64,000 nt of DNA. It comes from Dinoroseobacter sp. Its GTDB lineage: Bacteria > Pseudomonadota > Alphaproteobacteria > Rhodobacterales > Rhodobacteraceae. The position numbers were made by a program, and so were the translations under genes. This document shows, piece by piece, positions 1 to 9,966 of this stretch. Positions within the stretch are counted from its first letter, which is position 1, and every line of letters starts with the position of its first letter. The stretch spans positions 1 to 64,000 of the forward strand of contig JAEPNN010000005.1 of the NCBI GenBank assembly GCA_017643385.1, written 5' to 3'. The notes below the pieces were generated by a model. It was not told the DNA's origin, did no database searches, and saw only the letters and a program-made list of their open reading frames with translations.

Positions 1-3
1 CAT
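1..3 (-). CDS. Possible start codon of a gene lying left of the window
   Basis: The first three bases read ATG on the minus strand and are preceded by a short GGAG ribosome-binding-like element (minus strand, about positions 7-10). If real, the gene begins exactly at the window edge and only its start codon is visible, so nothing can be said about the product. The spacing of GGAG to ATG is shorter than ideal, so this is a weak call. Confidence 0.25.
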
Positions 4-467
4 TATCTCCGGTAGTGTGCTTCCCTTCCGTGTCATAAGACCCTTCCAGTGCCCCGTCAGTGCGTCGCCGCCCCTTCGGTGAAGCGGTGTTTACGGTCAG
101 GACAAACCAGCCGCAAGTGCTTTTTGTAGAAAAATGATATTTTTTATGACGCAGCATTTTTCTATGCAAAATATAGTGTTTCTGGGGGTTTGAGACACAA
201 ATCGGCGCCTAGATCCTCGGTTAGTCTTTGGAATCTGCTGTCGATTTCCGACAAACCCATGGCTTTTACGCAATATCCACTGACTCGACCTACGTGTTTG
301 CACACATTTCTTCGGCTGAGCTGCTCTTAAACGTCAGGTTCGGCACGCGTCAGTCTCATCGGAAACCTCCAAACGCTCAGCAGACCCAACCAAAATGCAA
401 AACGAGTCGCTCAATCAAAGACGGAGCGTCTCATTCCTGCCCACTATATAAGCAGTTATTTAGGGTA
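4..467. other. Intergenic region left of msrQ, no gene seen
   Basis: No convincing coding frame occurs here; the open frames have low-complexity, non-protein-like translations. An AT-rich patch at about 118-180 could hold a minus-strand promoter for a gene beginning at the left edge (a TTGCAT-like element about 17 bases before an A/T block). A small inverted repeat AGACG/CGTCT at 419-431 lies downstream of msrQ. Neither is strong. Confidence 0.4.
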
Positions 468-1088
468 TCAGACCTTCTGCGGGGCACTCCGCCAACGCTG
501 TAGATTTGACCTCAACATCAAAAGCGCCAAAATCACGGCGAGATACAGAAGGGGTTCGGTCTGCCAGGTTTTCACGACCATCACGTAGTGAATGCCGCCA
601 GCAAGCAACGCGAGATAGGCGAGCTTATGCAATCTCTGCCATGCAGCCGCCCCCATCCGTCGGATGGCACCATTCCAAGATGTCAGCGCCAGCGGGACCA
701 TCACCACAAAACCAACCATGCCAATCGTAATAGCCGGACGCTTCAGGATGTCTTTCCAGATCTCACCCCAACGGAACTGGATATCGAGACTGAGCCAGAC
801 CATGAGATGCCCAAGGATGTAGAAGAATGCGAGTAATCCGATCGCCCTGCGATACTTCACGAGGTTTAAGCCAACATGTTTTCGGATCGGCGTGATCATC
901 AATGACACGATCAGAAGCTGTAGCCCCCATTCGCCCATCTGGTGCTCCATAGTTTTCACCGGATCCACGCCCAGCGCTCCGGTCACCGCCTGGTAAAAAA
1001 GCCAGGCAGGAGGCAGCAGGCCTAAGATATAGAGAGGCCAGGCTGGAACCTTACGAAGTCCACCGTTGATTTTCTGCGTCAGCGTCAT
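468..1088 (-). CDS. msrQ: MsrQ, heme-binding membrane subunit of the MsrPQ methionine sulfoxide reductase
   Basis: This 206-residue integral membrane protein of the ferric-reductase-like family passes electrons from the inner membrane to periplasmic MsrP, which repairs oxidised methionine in envelope proteins. About six hydrophobic segments are visible, with histidines in the FYILGHLMVW and LHKLAYLALLAGGIHYV segments that fit heme ligation. The ATG at 1088 is preceded by GGAGAG; an upstream in-frame extension is cysteine-rich and unlikely to be translated. The msrP gene lies upstream on the same strand, 285 bases away, with a hairpin terminator between. The two may therefore be partly uncoupled even though they form one system. 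Confidence 0.93.
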   Translation of the reverse strand: MTLTQKINGGLRKVPAWPLYILGLLPPAWLFYQAVTGALGVDPVKTMEHQMGEWGLQLLIVSLMITPIRKHVGLNLVKYRRAIGLLAFFYILGHLMVWLSLDIQFRWGEIWKDILKRPAITIGMVGFVVMVPLALTSWNGAIRRMGAAAWQRLHKLAYLALLAGGIHYVMVVKTWQTEPLLYLAVILALLMLRSNLQRWRSAPQKV

Positions 1089-1325
1089 GTTGCTCTCCGT
1101 TCTCGTTTGTACAGAGATAGCAATCAAGCCCCTACAACGGAGGCCCCCCTCACACGAATGTTGGTGTTGTGACACCAGCTGAAACAGTTCGCCGGATCAA
1201 ACCGCGTGTTTGTTTCACGATTGGGCAAAGATTGCGTCATTCACTCACCGCGCTGTGAAGATGAATGTTTCAGCTCTTAGCCGACACAACTCCACCCTTT
1301 ACTGCTTCTGAAGCTTTCAGAATAC

Positions 1326-1352
1326 AAAAGAGCGCCTCAGTGGGCGCCCTTT
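1326..1352 (-). terminator. Rho-independent terminator after msrP
   Basis: A 10-bp stem (AAAGGGCGCC pairing with GGCGCTCTTT, one G-U pair) is followed by a T run on the minus strand just past the msrP stop. It is nearly symmetric and could act in both directions. Its position implies that msrQ needs read-through or its own promoter. Confidence 0.75.
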
Positions 1353-1373
1353 AGAATGTTCTTTCCGCTTTGC

Positions 1374-2297
1374 TTAGTAAAACTCAGCTAAATCCATACC
1401 TTCATAGAGGCCAGCGACTTCGTCTTCGTAACCGTTGAACATCAGCGTGTCGCGACGGCGCGCAAATAGACCATCGCCAATCCTACGTTCTGAGGCCTGA
1501 CTCCAACGCGGGTGATCCACTTGCGGGTTCACGTTGGAATAGAAACCGTACTCCCGGGACAGGATCTGGTTCCAGGAATTCTCAGGCTGCTCGTCAGTCA
1601 GAGTGATCTTCACGATGCTCTTGATCGATTTGAAACCATACTTCCATGGCACCACCAGCCGGATCGGGGCGCCATTTTGATTGGGGATGGTCTCACCATA
1701 TATCCCTGTCGCCATCATGGTCAGCGGATGCATGGCCTCATCAAGGCGTAATCCCTCGCGATATGGCCACGGGACAGTTGCACGATTTTGGCCAATCATT
1801 TCTTCAGGGCGCACGAGCGTCTGGAAAGCGACGTAGCGTGCACCTGATTGAACTCCGACCTGTTCCAACAACTGGCCAAGCTCGAAGCCCTGCCATGGAA
1901 TGACCATCGACCATGCCTCAACACAACGGAACCTGTAGATACGATCCTCGATCGTCATTCCACTGACAATATCCTCGATACTGTAGGTGCCGGGCCGTTC
2001 GACTAATCCGTCTATTTCAATCGCCCAAGGCGAAGTGGTCAGCCGATGCGCATTTTCCACTGGATCGCTCTTTGCGGTGCCGAATTCATAGAAGTTGTTA
2101 TAGGTGGTGATATCTTCCCAAGTGTTTGCGGTTTCGCCACCGGCCATATCCACCCCTGGCGCCTGATCCGGCGTGCGCGCCATCAAAGGACCGCCAATGC
2201 TGCCGGCAGCAATCCCGCCCAGACCTGCCATGATCTGGCGGCGATTCAGATAAAGGTGCTTTGGAGTTACGTCATCTGCGGTCAAGCGGTTCTTCAT
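1374..2297 (-). CDS. msrP: MsrP, periplasmic molybdopterin methionine sulfoxide reductase catalytic subunit
   Basis: This 307-residue Tat-exported oxidoreductase reduces protein-bound methionine sulfoxide in the periplasm, with electrons from MsrQ. The N-terminus carries a twin-arginine motif (LNRRQIMAG, RR at residues 19-20) followed by a Gly/Ala-rich hydrophobic stretch. The sulfite-oxidase-type molybdopterin domain follows, with the molybdenum cysteine in YRFRCVEAWS (Cys125). The ATG at 2297 is preceded by AGGAGA, so the longer in-frame start at 2360 is rejected. It lies 126 bases downstream of the FMN glutamate-synthase-like gene and upstream of msrQ. Confidence 0.95.
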   Translation of the reverse strand: MKNRLTADDVTPKHLYLNRRQIMAGLGGIAAGSIGGPLMARTPDQAPGVDMAGGETANTWEDITTYNNFYEFGTAKSDPVENAHRLTTSPWAIEIDGLVERPGTYSIEDIVSGMTIEDRIYRFRCVEAWSMVIPWQGFELGQLLEQVGVQSGARYVAFQTLVRPEEMIGQNRATVPWPYREGLRLDEAMHPLTMMATGIYGETIPNQNGAPIRLVVPWKYGFKSIKSIVKITLTDEQPENSWNQILSREYGFYSNVNPQVDHPRWSQASERRIGDGLFARRRDTLMFNGYEDEVAGLYEGMDLAEFY

Positions 2298-2423
2298 TGC
2301 GGGCGTCTCCTGTAAACTCTTGCGCAGTATATAAGGTGTGTTTCCTGTAACCGCTTTCACGTTGCCGTCACGGGTCGCGAGGTTACTGAAACATCACGCA
2401 CGGGTGAGGCACGCCGCTGAGGC

Positions 2424-3920
2424 TCATGCAGCCTTTGGACTTGGACCGTAAGGATAGAGTGTGCTCATTAGGGTCGACGTGCTATCGGGCTGAACGATCC
2501 GAACATGCGAACGCCGCAGCTGTCGAGGCTCCGCGACGCCAACTGAATGAGCGATGGTCTCCACCTCGTGCACGATGCCTTCGGCATATTGCTGCACGCG
2601 CCTCCACTTCTCTTCAACGACAAGGCCTTGCTGCAATCTCGGATCATGCGTGGTGATCCCTGTGGGGCAGGTGTTTTTGTTGCACTTCAGTGCTTGGATA
2701 CATCCGAGGCTGAACATGAAACCACGCGCAGAGGTCACGAAATCGGCGCCCGCAGCCAACGCCCATGCGACGTCACCAGGATTTACGAGTTTACCGCTTG
2801 CAATAAGCCGAATCCGTTCTTCAAGCATGTACTCGGCTCGCAGGTCTGCAACTTTAGGCAATGCCTCACGAACCGACATTCCCACCAGATCAATCAAAGG
2901 CATTGGCGAGGCCCCGGTTCCGCCTTCCCCGCCATCAATGGTGATGAAATCCGGTGCGTAGTCTTCGCTACGGCTTCTAATAAGAGCAAAAAACTCAGCA
3001 ATGGTATCAAGAGATCCAATGCAAAGCTTGATGCCAGTGGGTTTGCCAGTGACCTCCCTGACATGTCCAATAAAGTCCAGAAGGTCGGCCCAGTCGTTCA
3101 CTTCTTCATGTCGATTGGGAGAATATGAGGCTTGCCCAACCTTCAGACCGCGCACCTTGGCTATCTCTGGGGTGACCTTCGCAGCCGGTAGGATACCCCC
3201 TTTCCCCGGTTTCGCACCCTGGCTGAGCTTTATCTCGAACATTCGCACTTGTTCATGTGCCGCTATCTCGGCCAACTTTCCATCATCCAGTTTGCCGTGC
3301 TCGTCGCGCACACCGTATTTGGCCGTACCGATTTGGAACACTATGTCGGCGCCGCCCTTCAAGTGCCATGCGCTGACTGCGCCCTCACCCGTATTCATCC
3401 AAATGCCTGCCGCCTTTGCCCCTTTTGACAAGGCATGCACAGCAGGGGCGGAAATCGCGCCAAAGCTCATACCGGAGAGATTGAAAATAGAAGGCGCAAG
3501 ATAAGGGTGACGCGTGTCGGGTCCTATAAGCATCGGCGGCGCCGGGGTCGCCTGATCGTCAAGCGGCGGGAAAGCCGAGTTTACAAAGATTGGCGTCCCG
3601 GGAACGCGCAGGTCACGCGTCGACCCAAAAGCGACAGTGTTCCCGTGCCCGTCTGCCGCCCGTTCGATCCAATGGCGCTGCGCCCGATTAAAAGGAAGCT
3701 CTTCCCGATCCATGGCAAAGAAATACTGACGGAAGAACTCTCCAAGAGTTGTGAAGAGATGCCGGAACCGTCCGATGACGGGATAGTTTCGCCGGATCGC
3801 ATCACGCGTTTGGGTACGATCAACGATCAACATGACCAACAGCGCCAGCGCGACAATCCCCACCGCCAACACAAACAGGTAGATCAGGCCCTGCAAAACA
3901 TACTCTGTCCAAGCCACCAT
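2424..3920 (-). CDS. Membrane-anchored FMN-binding glutamate synthase family protein
   Basis: This 498-residue protein resembles the FMN/Fe-S domain of glutamate synthase (GltB-type) but lacks the glutaminase domain. An N-terminal hydrophobic segment (about residues 8-32) anchors it to the membrane. The FMN-binding GGEGGTGASPMPLIDLVG segment and the cluster-binding cysteines in GCIQALKCNKNTCPTG are both visible. The family is common in proteobacteria, and its substrate is mostly unknown despite frequent naming as a glutamate synthase. The start at 3920 is followed directly by the transmembrane segment. It may be co-transcribed with msrP. Confidence 0.88.
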   Translation of the reverse strand: MVAWTEYVLQGLIYLFVLAVGIVALALLVMLIVDRTQTRDAIRRNYPVIGRFRHLFTTLGEFFRQYFFAMDREELPFNRAQRHWIERAADGHGNTVAFGSTRDLRVPGTPIFVNSAFPPLDDQATPAPPMLIGPDTRHPYLAPSIFNLSGMSFGAISAPAVHALSKGAKAAGIWMNTGEGAVSAWHLKGGADIVFQIGTAKYGVRDEHGKLDDGKLAEIAAHEQVRMFEIKLSQGAKPGKGGILPAAKVTPEIAKVRGLKVGQASYSPNRHEEVNDWADLLDFIGHVREVTGKPTGIKLCIGSLDTIAEFFALIRSRSEDYAPDFITIDGGEGGTGASPMPLIDLVGMSVREALPKVADLRAEYMLEERIRLIASGKLVNPGDVAWALAAGADFVTSARGFMFSLGCIQALKCNKNTCPTGITTHDPRLQQGLVVEEKWRRVQQYAEGIVHEVETIAHSVGVAEPRQLRRSHVRIVQPDSTSTLMSTLYPYGPSPKAA

Positions 3921-4208
3921 AACAGACGTGCTCCTCAGCTATAACAACGAGAGCCTAGCTGGCCAAAACCTCTCTGACGAGCGCTCTGTCCTTTAAAATC
4001 TGTGTAATATTCCCGCCGGTTCACTCACGAATGCTCGCGCTTTTGTCATGCGACATAAAAAACGGGCTGGGCTTAGCGGGGAAACTCTGCAGGTCAAGGG
4101 CGATGACGCAAATTCTATGTGCATCCAATACGTCTTTTCCAACGTTTTCCTGTTCAGATCGCCACGGTGGCGGTCGCCTGAAAACGACCCTCAAATGGAG
4201 AATGACCC

Positions 4209-4685
4209 ATGTTTCGTAGAACCTTCCTTGCACTCACCGCAGCCACCGCATTGACCGCGACCTCCGCTGTCGCGATGGAAAAAGACATCGTGGATACTGC
4301 CGCTGCAGCAGGCACCTTCGAGACCCTGCTGGCAGCAGCAACTGCAGCCGGTCTTGTGGATACGCTGAAAAGCGACGGACCGTTTACGATTTTCGCACCG
4401 ACCGATGAGGCATTCGCTGCGCTTCCTGCAGGCACAGTAGAGGGTCTGCTCGAGGATATCCCAACATTGACTGCGATCCTCACGTATCACGTGGTACCCG
4501 GCAAAGTGATGAGCGGTGATCTGTCGGACGGCATGATGGCTGCAACCGTGAATGGCGCGGACGTCACAATCGGCACAATGGGCGGTGTTAAGGTTGACGG
4601 TGCAACCGTGATTGCAGCGGACATCGTGGCCTCCAACGGCGTGATCCACGTGATCGATCAGGTCATCCTGCCAGCTGAGGGCTAA
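4209..4685 (+). CDS. Exported fasciclin (FAS1) domain protein, copy 1
   Basis: This 158-residue protein is a signal peptide plus one FAS1 domain. The N-terminus (FRRTFLAL, then an Ala/Thr-rich stretch ending SAVA) suggests export, and the RRxFL pattern hints at the Tat route. FAS1 hallmarks are clear: [18 protein letters not shown] near residues 58-75, TYHVVPGK, and the terminal [13 protein letters not shown]. Such single-domain proteins are usually periplasmic or surface proteins linked to adhesion; the exact role is unknown. The neighbouring gene at 4776 is a paralogue, so the pair looks like a tandem duplication. Confidence 0.92.
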   Translation: MFRRTFLALTAATALTATSAVAMEKDIVDTAAAAGTFETLLAAATAAGLVDTLKSDGPFTIFAPTDEAFAALPAGTVEGLLEDIPTLTAILTYHVVPGKVMSGDLSDGMMAATVNGADVTIGTMGGVKVDGATVIAADIVASNGVIHVIDQVILPAEG

Positions 4686-4699
4686 GCCCAAACCCTACC

Positions 4700-4725
4700 A
4701 GCGTGGTCCTCAACTGGGCCACGCT
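4700..4725 (+). terminator. Hairpin between the two fasciclin genes
   Basis: AGCGTGG pairs perfectly with CCACGCT across a 12-base loop, 15 bases after the first fasciclin stop codon. No T run follows, so it may stabilise or attenuate the upstream message rather than end it fully. Confidence 0.4.
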
Positions 4726-4775
4726 CCTACTCTCACAAACTATACTTTCTCGAACTAAAATGGAGGAGACATCAC

Positions 4776-5270
4776 ATGAACCGTCGTAATTTCCTGAAAG
4801 CATCCGCTGCTGCCACCCTAGCTGCTGGCCTTGCCACGCCGTCGCTCGCCATGGGCGGAGATATCGTTGATATCGCAGCCGGAAACTCCCAATTCTCGAC
4901 GCTTGTCGCAGCGGTATCCGCGGCTGGATTGGTCGATACGCTAAAGAGCCGTGGACCGTTCACCGTGTTTGCGCCAACCAACGCGGCATTCGCTGCGCTT
5001 CCTCACGGGACCGTAGAAAACCTGCTGCGTCCGGAAAACCGCGACCAGCTGGTCTCAATCCTCACCTATCATGTGCTGCCGGGCCAATTCGATGCATCAC
5101 TTCTTCTTGGACGCCGCGGGCGCCTGATCACCGTACAGGGCGATTCGATCATTTCCGATGGTCGCTCCGGAGCCGTGCACTTGAATGGCAATACAGCCGT
5201 TACATCTCCAAATGTAGGTGCGTCAAACGGGATCATTCACGTGATCAACAAGGTGCTCCTGCCCCACTGA
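4776..5270 (+). CDS. Tat-exported fasciclin (FAS1) domain protein, copy 2
   Basis: This 164-residue paralogue of the preceding gene has an N-terminus (MNRRNFLKASAAATLAAG) that is a good twin-arginine signal, ending near PSLAMG. One FAS1 domain follows, with RGPFTVFAPTNAAFAALPHG, TYHVLPGQ and NGIIHVINKVLLPH. A strong GGAGGAG element precedes the ATG. It differs from copy 1 by a short insertion around RPENRDQLVS and a clearer Tat motif. It ends at a good terminator. Confidence 0.92.
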   Translation: MNRRNFLKASAAATLAAGLATPSLAMGGDIVDIAAGNSQFSTLVAAVSAAGLVDTLKSRGPFTVFAPTNAAFAALPHGTVENLLRPENRDQLVSILTYHVLPGQFDASLLLGRRGRLITVQGDSIISDGRSGAVHLNGNTAVTSPNVGASNGIIHVINKVLLPH

Positions 5271-5286
5271 TAGACATTCAAGTTCA

Positions 5287-5320
5287 AAGGCCCTGCAAAT
5301 CGCGGGGCCTTCTTTCGTTT
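5287..5320 (+). terminator. Rho-independent terminator after the fasciclin pair
   Basis: AAGGCCC pairs with GGGCCTT across an 11-base loop and is followed by a pyrimidine/T-rich tail, 17 bases after the stop of the second fasciclin gene. Confidence 0.75.
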
Positions 5321-5457
5321 GATCGAACGCACTGCTCCAGAAGAAGATGCGAATGCCCTAAATCGTTCCAACGAATGCACCGCGAGCGGTAGGGTCAAAA
5401 CTGATCCCAAACGTTACGTACCGGTCGTATTTTGCATTTCTCAGGACGGCCAGCGTT

Positions 5458-5829
5458 CTATACATGCTGGTCAATAAGAACCGGGTTTCCATCAGGATCG
5501 ACGACAACGAAACTGGCAGGTCCGGATTGTTTTTCCAGCCCCGTTTCCTGGCTGGTTTCAATACCAGCGCCTTTTACCTTGGAAAAAATGTCCCGGACAT
5601 CGTCTCCGGGGACTAAAGTAGCGTTCTGGCTCCACCTGGGGTTGAAAGTGAGCATATTGCCTTCGAACATGCCTTGGAAAATCCCAACAAGGTGATCGCC
5701 GTTTTTCAGGATCAGATATCCATGATCTTCGGTCCCCGCAAAACTTTGAAAGCCTAGCGCCTCATAAAAGGTCTTAGACTTCGCAAGATCTTTAACGCTT
5801 AAGCTGATTGAAAACGCACCCAGTTTCAT
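5458..5829 (-). CDS. VOC (glyoxalase/bleomycin-resistance) superfamily protein
   Basis: This 123-residue protein has two paired beta-alpha-beta-beta-beta modules typical of the vicinal oxygen chelate fold. Hallmarks are FSISLSVKDLAKSKTFYEALGF at the N-terminus (read as a pattern, residues 5-26) and the C-terminal VVVDPDGNPVLIDQHV. Members bind a metal and act as lyases, isomerases, dioxygenases or drug-binding proteins; no substrate can be assigned here. It is divergently transcribed from the SDR gene at 5925, with 95 bases between. Confidence 0.85.
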   Translation of the reverse strand: MKLGAFSISLSVKDLAKSKTFYEALGFQSFAGTEDHGYLILKNGDHLVGIFQGMFEGNMLTFNPRWSQNATLVPGDDVRDIFSKVKGAGIETSQETGLEKQSGPASFVVVDPDGNPVLIDQHV

Positions 5830-5924
5830 TCTCTCCCCCCTTTTGTTTTGTCATAGCATAGCACAACTGGGGTTCCCTCTGGCCGGGTTACGCAAGAAGA
5901 ATGGAAACCTAGGAGGACGACCAC

Positions 5925-6674
5925 ATGACAAAGACTGCCATCGTAACGGGCGCTGCACGCGGTATCGGACTTGCGACGACAAAGCTTTTTCTGGAGGAAG
6001 GGCGAAAAGTTGCGATGATCGATCGCGATGCGGAAGTGTTGATGTCGGAAGCCGCAAAGCTGGATGGGGTAGAGCCGATCATTTGCGACGTGTCCAAGCC
6101 AGATCAGGTTGATAAAATGGTCGCGCAGGCTTTGGACAAATTCGGAAGGGTCGACGCACTGATCAACAATGCAGGCGTTGCAGATTTCGGGCCAATTGAA
6201 AAAACGACGTTCGAACGCTGGCGAAGCGTAATGGAAACCAATCTGGATGGCGTTTTCCTGTGCACTCAGGCGTGTATTCCAGCGCTGAAAAAGACCAAAG
6301 GCACCGTTGTTAACATTGCGAGCATTTCTGGACTGCGCGCCTCTACGCTGCGCGTGGCTTACGGCACATCGAAAGCTGCGGTTGTTCAGTTAACACTTCA
6401 GCAAGCAGTTGAGCTTGGCGAATACGGAATCCGCGTAAACGCTGTTGCACCCGGCCCAGTAAGAACAAAGCTCGCAATGGCCGTACACAGTAAGGAAATC
6501 ATCGATGCCTATCACGATGCCATTCCGCTCAATCGGTATGGGTCAGAGGATGAGATCGGCAATGTGATCGTTTTTCTCTGTTCAGACAAAGCCAGTTTTG
6601 TCACCGGTCAGATGCTGGCGTCAGATGGCGGTTTCGAGGCTACAGGCATTGGGTTGCCTGCGCTTCGTAGCTAA
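5925..6674 (+). CDS. SDR family NAD(P)-dependent oxidoreductase
   Basis: This is a 249-residue classical short-chain dehydrogenase. The cofactor motif TGAARGIG is at residues 8-15, NNAG at 81-84, the catalytic serine region VVNIASISG near 128-136, and YGTSK supplies Tyr146 and Lys150. The C-terminus has PGPVRTKLA and the usual FVTGQMLASDGG tail. The ATG follows AGGAGG. The acidic residue after the second strand (MIDRD) fits NAD(H) better than NADP(H), which is inference. The substrate is unknown. Confidence 0.9.
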   Translation: MTKTAIVTGAARGIGLATTKLFLEEGRKVAMIDRDAEVLMSEAAKLDGVEPIICDVSKPDQVDKMVAQALDKFGRVDALINNAGVADFGPIEKTTFERWRSVMETNLDGVFLCTQACIPALKKTKGTVVNIASISGLRASTLRVAYGTSKAAVVQLTLQQAVELGEYGIRVNAVAPGPVRTKLAMAVHSKEIIDAYHDAIPLNRYGSEDEIGNVIVFLCSDKASFVTGQMLASDGGFEATGIGLPALRS

Positions 6675-6707
6675 GCGCCAACAAGCTTCCGCTCGAAGCG
6701 TGCTGTT

Positions 6708-7175
6708 CTAGACGGGAATCCCAAACCGCTTGTACAGAAAGCTCAGTAACCACGCCGGACCTATCAACAGAAATTGGATGTCTTGGAAGAAAGATGGCTT
6801 CTTGCCCTCTACCTTGTGACCCCAAAACTGTCCGACCCAAGCCAGCACGAAGAGCACCAAAGCAACCTGCCAAACGCTGAAGCCTGCGCTTTCGATCAGA
6901 AGAATGATCCAGTAGCTGACAATGGCATAAAGCGCGACGCCAACTGCAAGGGTTGGCGAAAGGACGAGATAGTAAACCAGCGAAGCGACAAGCACCATCG
7001 TTAGCCAGTTCAACCACAGTATGCTTGACATGAAACCCGGTTGAGGCAGTGCATAGAGCCCCGCCATAACCGTCCAGACAATAACCGGTACGCAAATCCA
7101 GTGGACGGCCTTGTTGGTCGCATTCTGGTGGCTTTCACCGTATTCCGCCAGCAAAGCTTCGATCTTGCGCGCCAT
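6708..7175 (-). CDS. Mpo1-like (DUF962) membrane protein
   Basis: This 155-residue protein has an N-terminal YGESHQNATNKAVHWICVP segment and about four hydrophobic helices, as in the DUF962/Mpo1 family. In yeast Mpo1 is an iron-dependent dioxygenase in 2-hydroxy fatty acid alpha-oxidation; the conserved histidines and asparagines near residues 16-25 fit metal binding. Function in bacteria is not settled. The ATG at 7175 is preceded by GGGGAGG; an upstream in-frame extension overlapping clpB is rejected. It lies 97 bases downstream of clpB, beyond a terminator-like hairpin. Confidence 0.85.
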   Translation of the reverse strand: MARKIEALLAEYGESHQNATNKAVHWICVPVIVWTVMAGLYALPQPGFMSSILWLNWLTMVLVASLVYYLVLSPTLAVGVALYAIVSYWIILLIESAGFSVWQVALVLFVLAWVGQFWGHKVEGKKPSFFQDIQFLLIGPAWLLSFLYKRFGIPV

Positions 7176-7207
7176 TTTCTGTCCTCCCCTGTTGGCTGAG
7201 CACAATA

Positions 7208-7243
7208 GGAAACGCCCGGCCCGCCGCAAAGCATGACCGGGCG
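7208..7243 (-). terminator. Rho-independent terminator after clpB
   Basis: On the minus strand CGCCCGG pairs with CCGGGCG and is followed by TTT. It lies 30 bases past the clpB stop codon and before the Mpo1-like gene. Confidence 0.6.
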
Positions 7244-7272
7244 TCATTTGAGTGAGGTCGATACCGAAACGA

Positions 7273-9888
7273 TTAATGCACAACGGCTTCCTCAGGCGGG
7301 CGCCGGTTCGAAGCTGATACGCGATCGCCAACAAGCAAACCATCTGCCGCAGCGCTGACCTGCACGATCGAACCATCCGCCACATCACCGGCCAGGATCA
7401 TCTCAGCCAATTGGTCCTGTAAAGCTCGCTGTATAACCCGCTTTAGAGGACGGGCGCCAAAGACCGGATCATACCCTTCTTCAGCCAGCCATTCACGGGC
7501 TGCGATGTCCAGATCGAGGCTGATCTGCCGCGCCGTAAGCCGCTTTTCGAGACGCTTCAACTGAATGTCGACGATTCCCGCCATATCGGCCCGAGCAAGC
7601 CGATCAAAGATGATCGTTTCGTCGAGACGATTCAGGAATTCAGGACGGAAATGCGCCCGGACCGCATCCATTACATCGCGCCTGGCCATGCTTGCATCCA
7701 CACCATCGGGCAGCTGACTGAGCGACTGCGCGCCAAGATTGGACGTCAGTACGATCAGCGTCTGCTTGAAATCCACTGTTCGTCCCTGACCATCAGTTAG
7801 CACACCGTCGTCCAGCACCTGCAAAAGTACGTTGAAGACATCTGGGTGCGCCTTCTCGACCTCGTCAAACAGAACCACCTGATACGGTCGGCGGCGCACC
7901 GCTTCGGTCAAAACGCCACCCTCATCGTAGCCCACATAGCCGGGAGGCGCGCCAATCAAGCGAGCCACCGCATGCTTTTCCATGAACTCCGACATATCAA
8001 TCCGAACCATGGCCTGATCATCGTCGAACAGAAACTCAGCAACAGCCTTCGTCAATTCGGTTTTGCCAACACCAGTTGGCCCGAGGAACAAGAACGAACC
8101 GAGAGGTCGGTTCTCGTCATTCAGTCCAGCACGAGCCCGACGCACCGCATTCGAAATCGCTTTCACAGCCGCACGTTGACCAATCACACGCTTGCCGATC
8201 TCATCTTCCATCCGAAGCAACTTGTCGCGTTCGCCTTCGAGCATCTTCGAGGTTGGAATACCCGTCCAGCGCTCCACCACGCTCGCAATCTGTTCAGGAC
8301 GAACCGCTTCTTCGACCATGACCTCTTCTTCACGGGATTCGGCTTCGGAAAGTTGCTTTTCCAGCTCCGGTATCACGCCGTAGGACAGTTCACCCGCTTT
8401 GCCGAGATCCCCCGCGCGCTTGGCCTGATCAAGCTCGGCGCGTGCGCGATCAAGTTGTTCTTTGAGGTTACGCGCAGCATCCAGCTTGTCCCGTTCGGCC
8501 TGCCATTGAGCGGTGAACGCTGCGGATTGTTGCTGCAAATCGGAAAGCTCACGTTCCAGTTTCGCCAATCGATCCTGGGATGCGCTATCGTCTTCTTTTT
8601 TCAGCGCTTCTGCCTCGATTTGTTTCTGCAGGATCTCACGGTCAAGCGCATCAAGTTCCTCTGGCTTGGAATCGACTTCCATACGAAGCCGAGAGGCAGC
8701 TTCATCCATCAAATCGATCGCTTTATCGGGCAGGAATCGGTCGGTGATGTAGCGATGGCTCAGCGTTGCAGCCGATACGAGTGCAGAATCGCTGATCCTG
8801 ACACCATGATGAAGTTCATACTTCTCTTTGATGCCACGCAGGATCGAGACAGTGTCTTCGACCGTAGGCTCCGAAACCACCACTGGCTGGAAACGACGGG
8901 CAAGTGCAGCATCTTTTTCTACGTGCTTGCGATACTCATCCAGCGTTGTTGCACCCACACAGTGCAGTTCACCGCGCGCCAACGCCGGTTTAATCAGGTT
9001 TGCTGCGTCCATCGCGCCATCAGTTTTACCTGCGCCCACCAGTGTATGCATTTCATCGATAAAAAGGATGATCTCACCGGCAGCTTCGGTCACTTCGGTC
9101 AGGATTGATTTCAAACGCTCTTCGAACTCACCGCGGTACTTTGTACCTGCAATCAGCGCGCCCATGTCCAGCGCCATCAGCTTCTTGTTGCGAAGGCTCT
9201 CGGGCACGTCCCCGTCGACAATCCGCAACGCAAGCCCTTCGGCAATTGCGGTTTTACCCACGCCCGGCTCCCCGATCAGTACTGGGTTGTTCTTCGTGCG
9301 CCGGGAAAGCACCTGCATCGCACGGCGGATTTCTTCGTCGCGTCCGATGATCGGATCAATCTTGCCGTCACGTGCCGCCGCCGTCAGATCGCGCGCATAC
9401 TTCTTCAAGGCCTCATAGGTCTCTTCTGCGCTGGCACTATCAGCGGTTCGACCCCCACGGATATCATTGATCGCGGCATTCAAGGCCTGCGCATTGACCG
9501 CGCCAGCTTCCATCGCTTCCTTTGCTTTGGATTTTACCATCGCAAGCGCCATCAGGACCCGTTCAACAGGTACGAAACTGTCGCCCGCTTTCTTAGCGAC
9601 TTTTTGCGACTCATCCAGAACGCGTCCCATCAACGGGTCGAGATAAAGCTGACCAGCATCTCCCGAGACTTTTGGCAACTTCGAAACTGCCATTTCAACG
9701 GCTTGCTTCACGCGCTCTGGCGATCCACCAGCACGTGAAATCAGGTTGGACGCCAACCCTTCTTCGTCATCCAGAATAGCTTTTAGCAGATGCTCCGGCA
9801 CCAAACGCTGGTGACCTTCGCGCATCGCAATTGTTTGGGCCGCCTGTAAGAAACCGCGCGACCGCTCCGTGAACTTTTCAAGGTCCAT
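7273..9888 (-). CDS. clpB: ClpB, ATP-dependent protein disaggregase
   Basis: This 871-residue AAA+ chaperone works with DnaK to pull aggregated proteins apart. Visible parts in order: Clp N-domain (about 1-145), first ATPase with Walker A GEPGVGKT at 206-213, a long coiled-coil middle domain (about 400-530, rich in Glu/Leu/Lys), the second ATPase with [10 protein letters not shown] near 609, and the C-terminal small domain. Length is normal for ClpB. The middle domain separates it from ClpA. The ATG at 9888 follows AAGGAG. A sigma-32-type promoter lies upstream at 9967-9993. Confidence 0.97.
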   Translation of the reverse strand: MDLEKFTERSRGFLQAAQTIAMREGHQRLVPEHLLKAILDDEEGLASNLISRAGGSPERVKQAVEMAVSKLPKVSGDAGQLYLDPLMGRVLDESQKVAKKAGDSFVPVERVLMALAMVKSKAKEAMEAGAVNAQALNAAINDIRGGRTADSASAEETYEALKKYARDLTAAARDGKIDPIIGRDEEIRRAMQVLSRRTKNNPVLIGEPGVGKTAIAEGLALRIVDGDVPESLRNKKLMALDMGALIAGTKYRGEFEERLKSILTEVTEAAGEIILFIDEMHTLVGAGKTDGAMDAANLIKPALARGELHCVGATTLDEYRKHVEKDAALARRFQPVVVSEPTVEDTVSILRGIKEKYELHHGVRISDSALVSAATLSHRYITDRFLPDKAIDLMDEAASRLRMEVDSKPEELDALDREILQKQIEAEALKKEDDSASQDRLAKLERELSDLQQQSAAFTAQWQAERDKLDAARNLKEQLDRARAELDQAKRAGDLGKAGELSYGVIPELEKQLSEAESREEEVMVEEAVRPEQIASVVERWTGIPTSKMLEGERDKLLRMEDEIGKRVIGQRAAVKAISNAVRRARAGLNDENRPLGSFLFLGPTGVGKTELTKAVAEFLFDDDQAMVRIDMSEFMEKHAVARLIGAPPGYVGYDEGGVLTEAVRRRPYQVVLFDEVEKAHPDVFNVLLQVLDDGVLTDGQGRTVDFKQTLIVLTSNLGAQSLSQLPDGVDASMARRDVMDAVRAHFRPEFLNRLDETIIFDRLARADMAGIVDIQLKRLEKRLTARQISLDLDIAAREWLAEEGYDPVFGARPLKRVIQRALQDQLAEMILAGDVADGSIVQVSAAADGLLVGDRVSASNRRPPEEAVVH

Positions 9889-9966
9889 GGCACTCTCCTT
9901 CTATTAGCACCCGAAAATTGCAGCGCCCGCTGTGCGGCACGCCCGGTGTCGGGCCTCACGCTGTAG

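Noticed and set aside
97-503. Short open frames in the left intergenic region
   Set aside because: Translations are not protein-like, have no ribosome-binding sites and run against each other on the two strands.
7846-9108. A 420-codon open frame on the plus strand opposite clpB
   Set aside because: It runs antisense to a certain gene; its translation is rich in Phe/Arg/His with no known motif, as expected of a mirror frame of a codon-biased gene.
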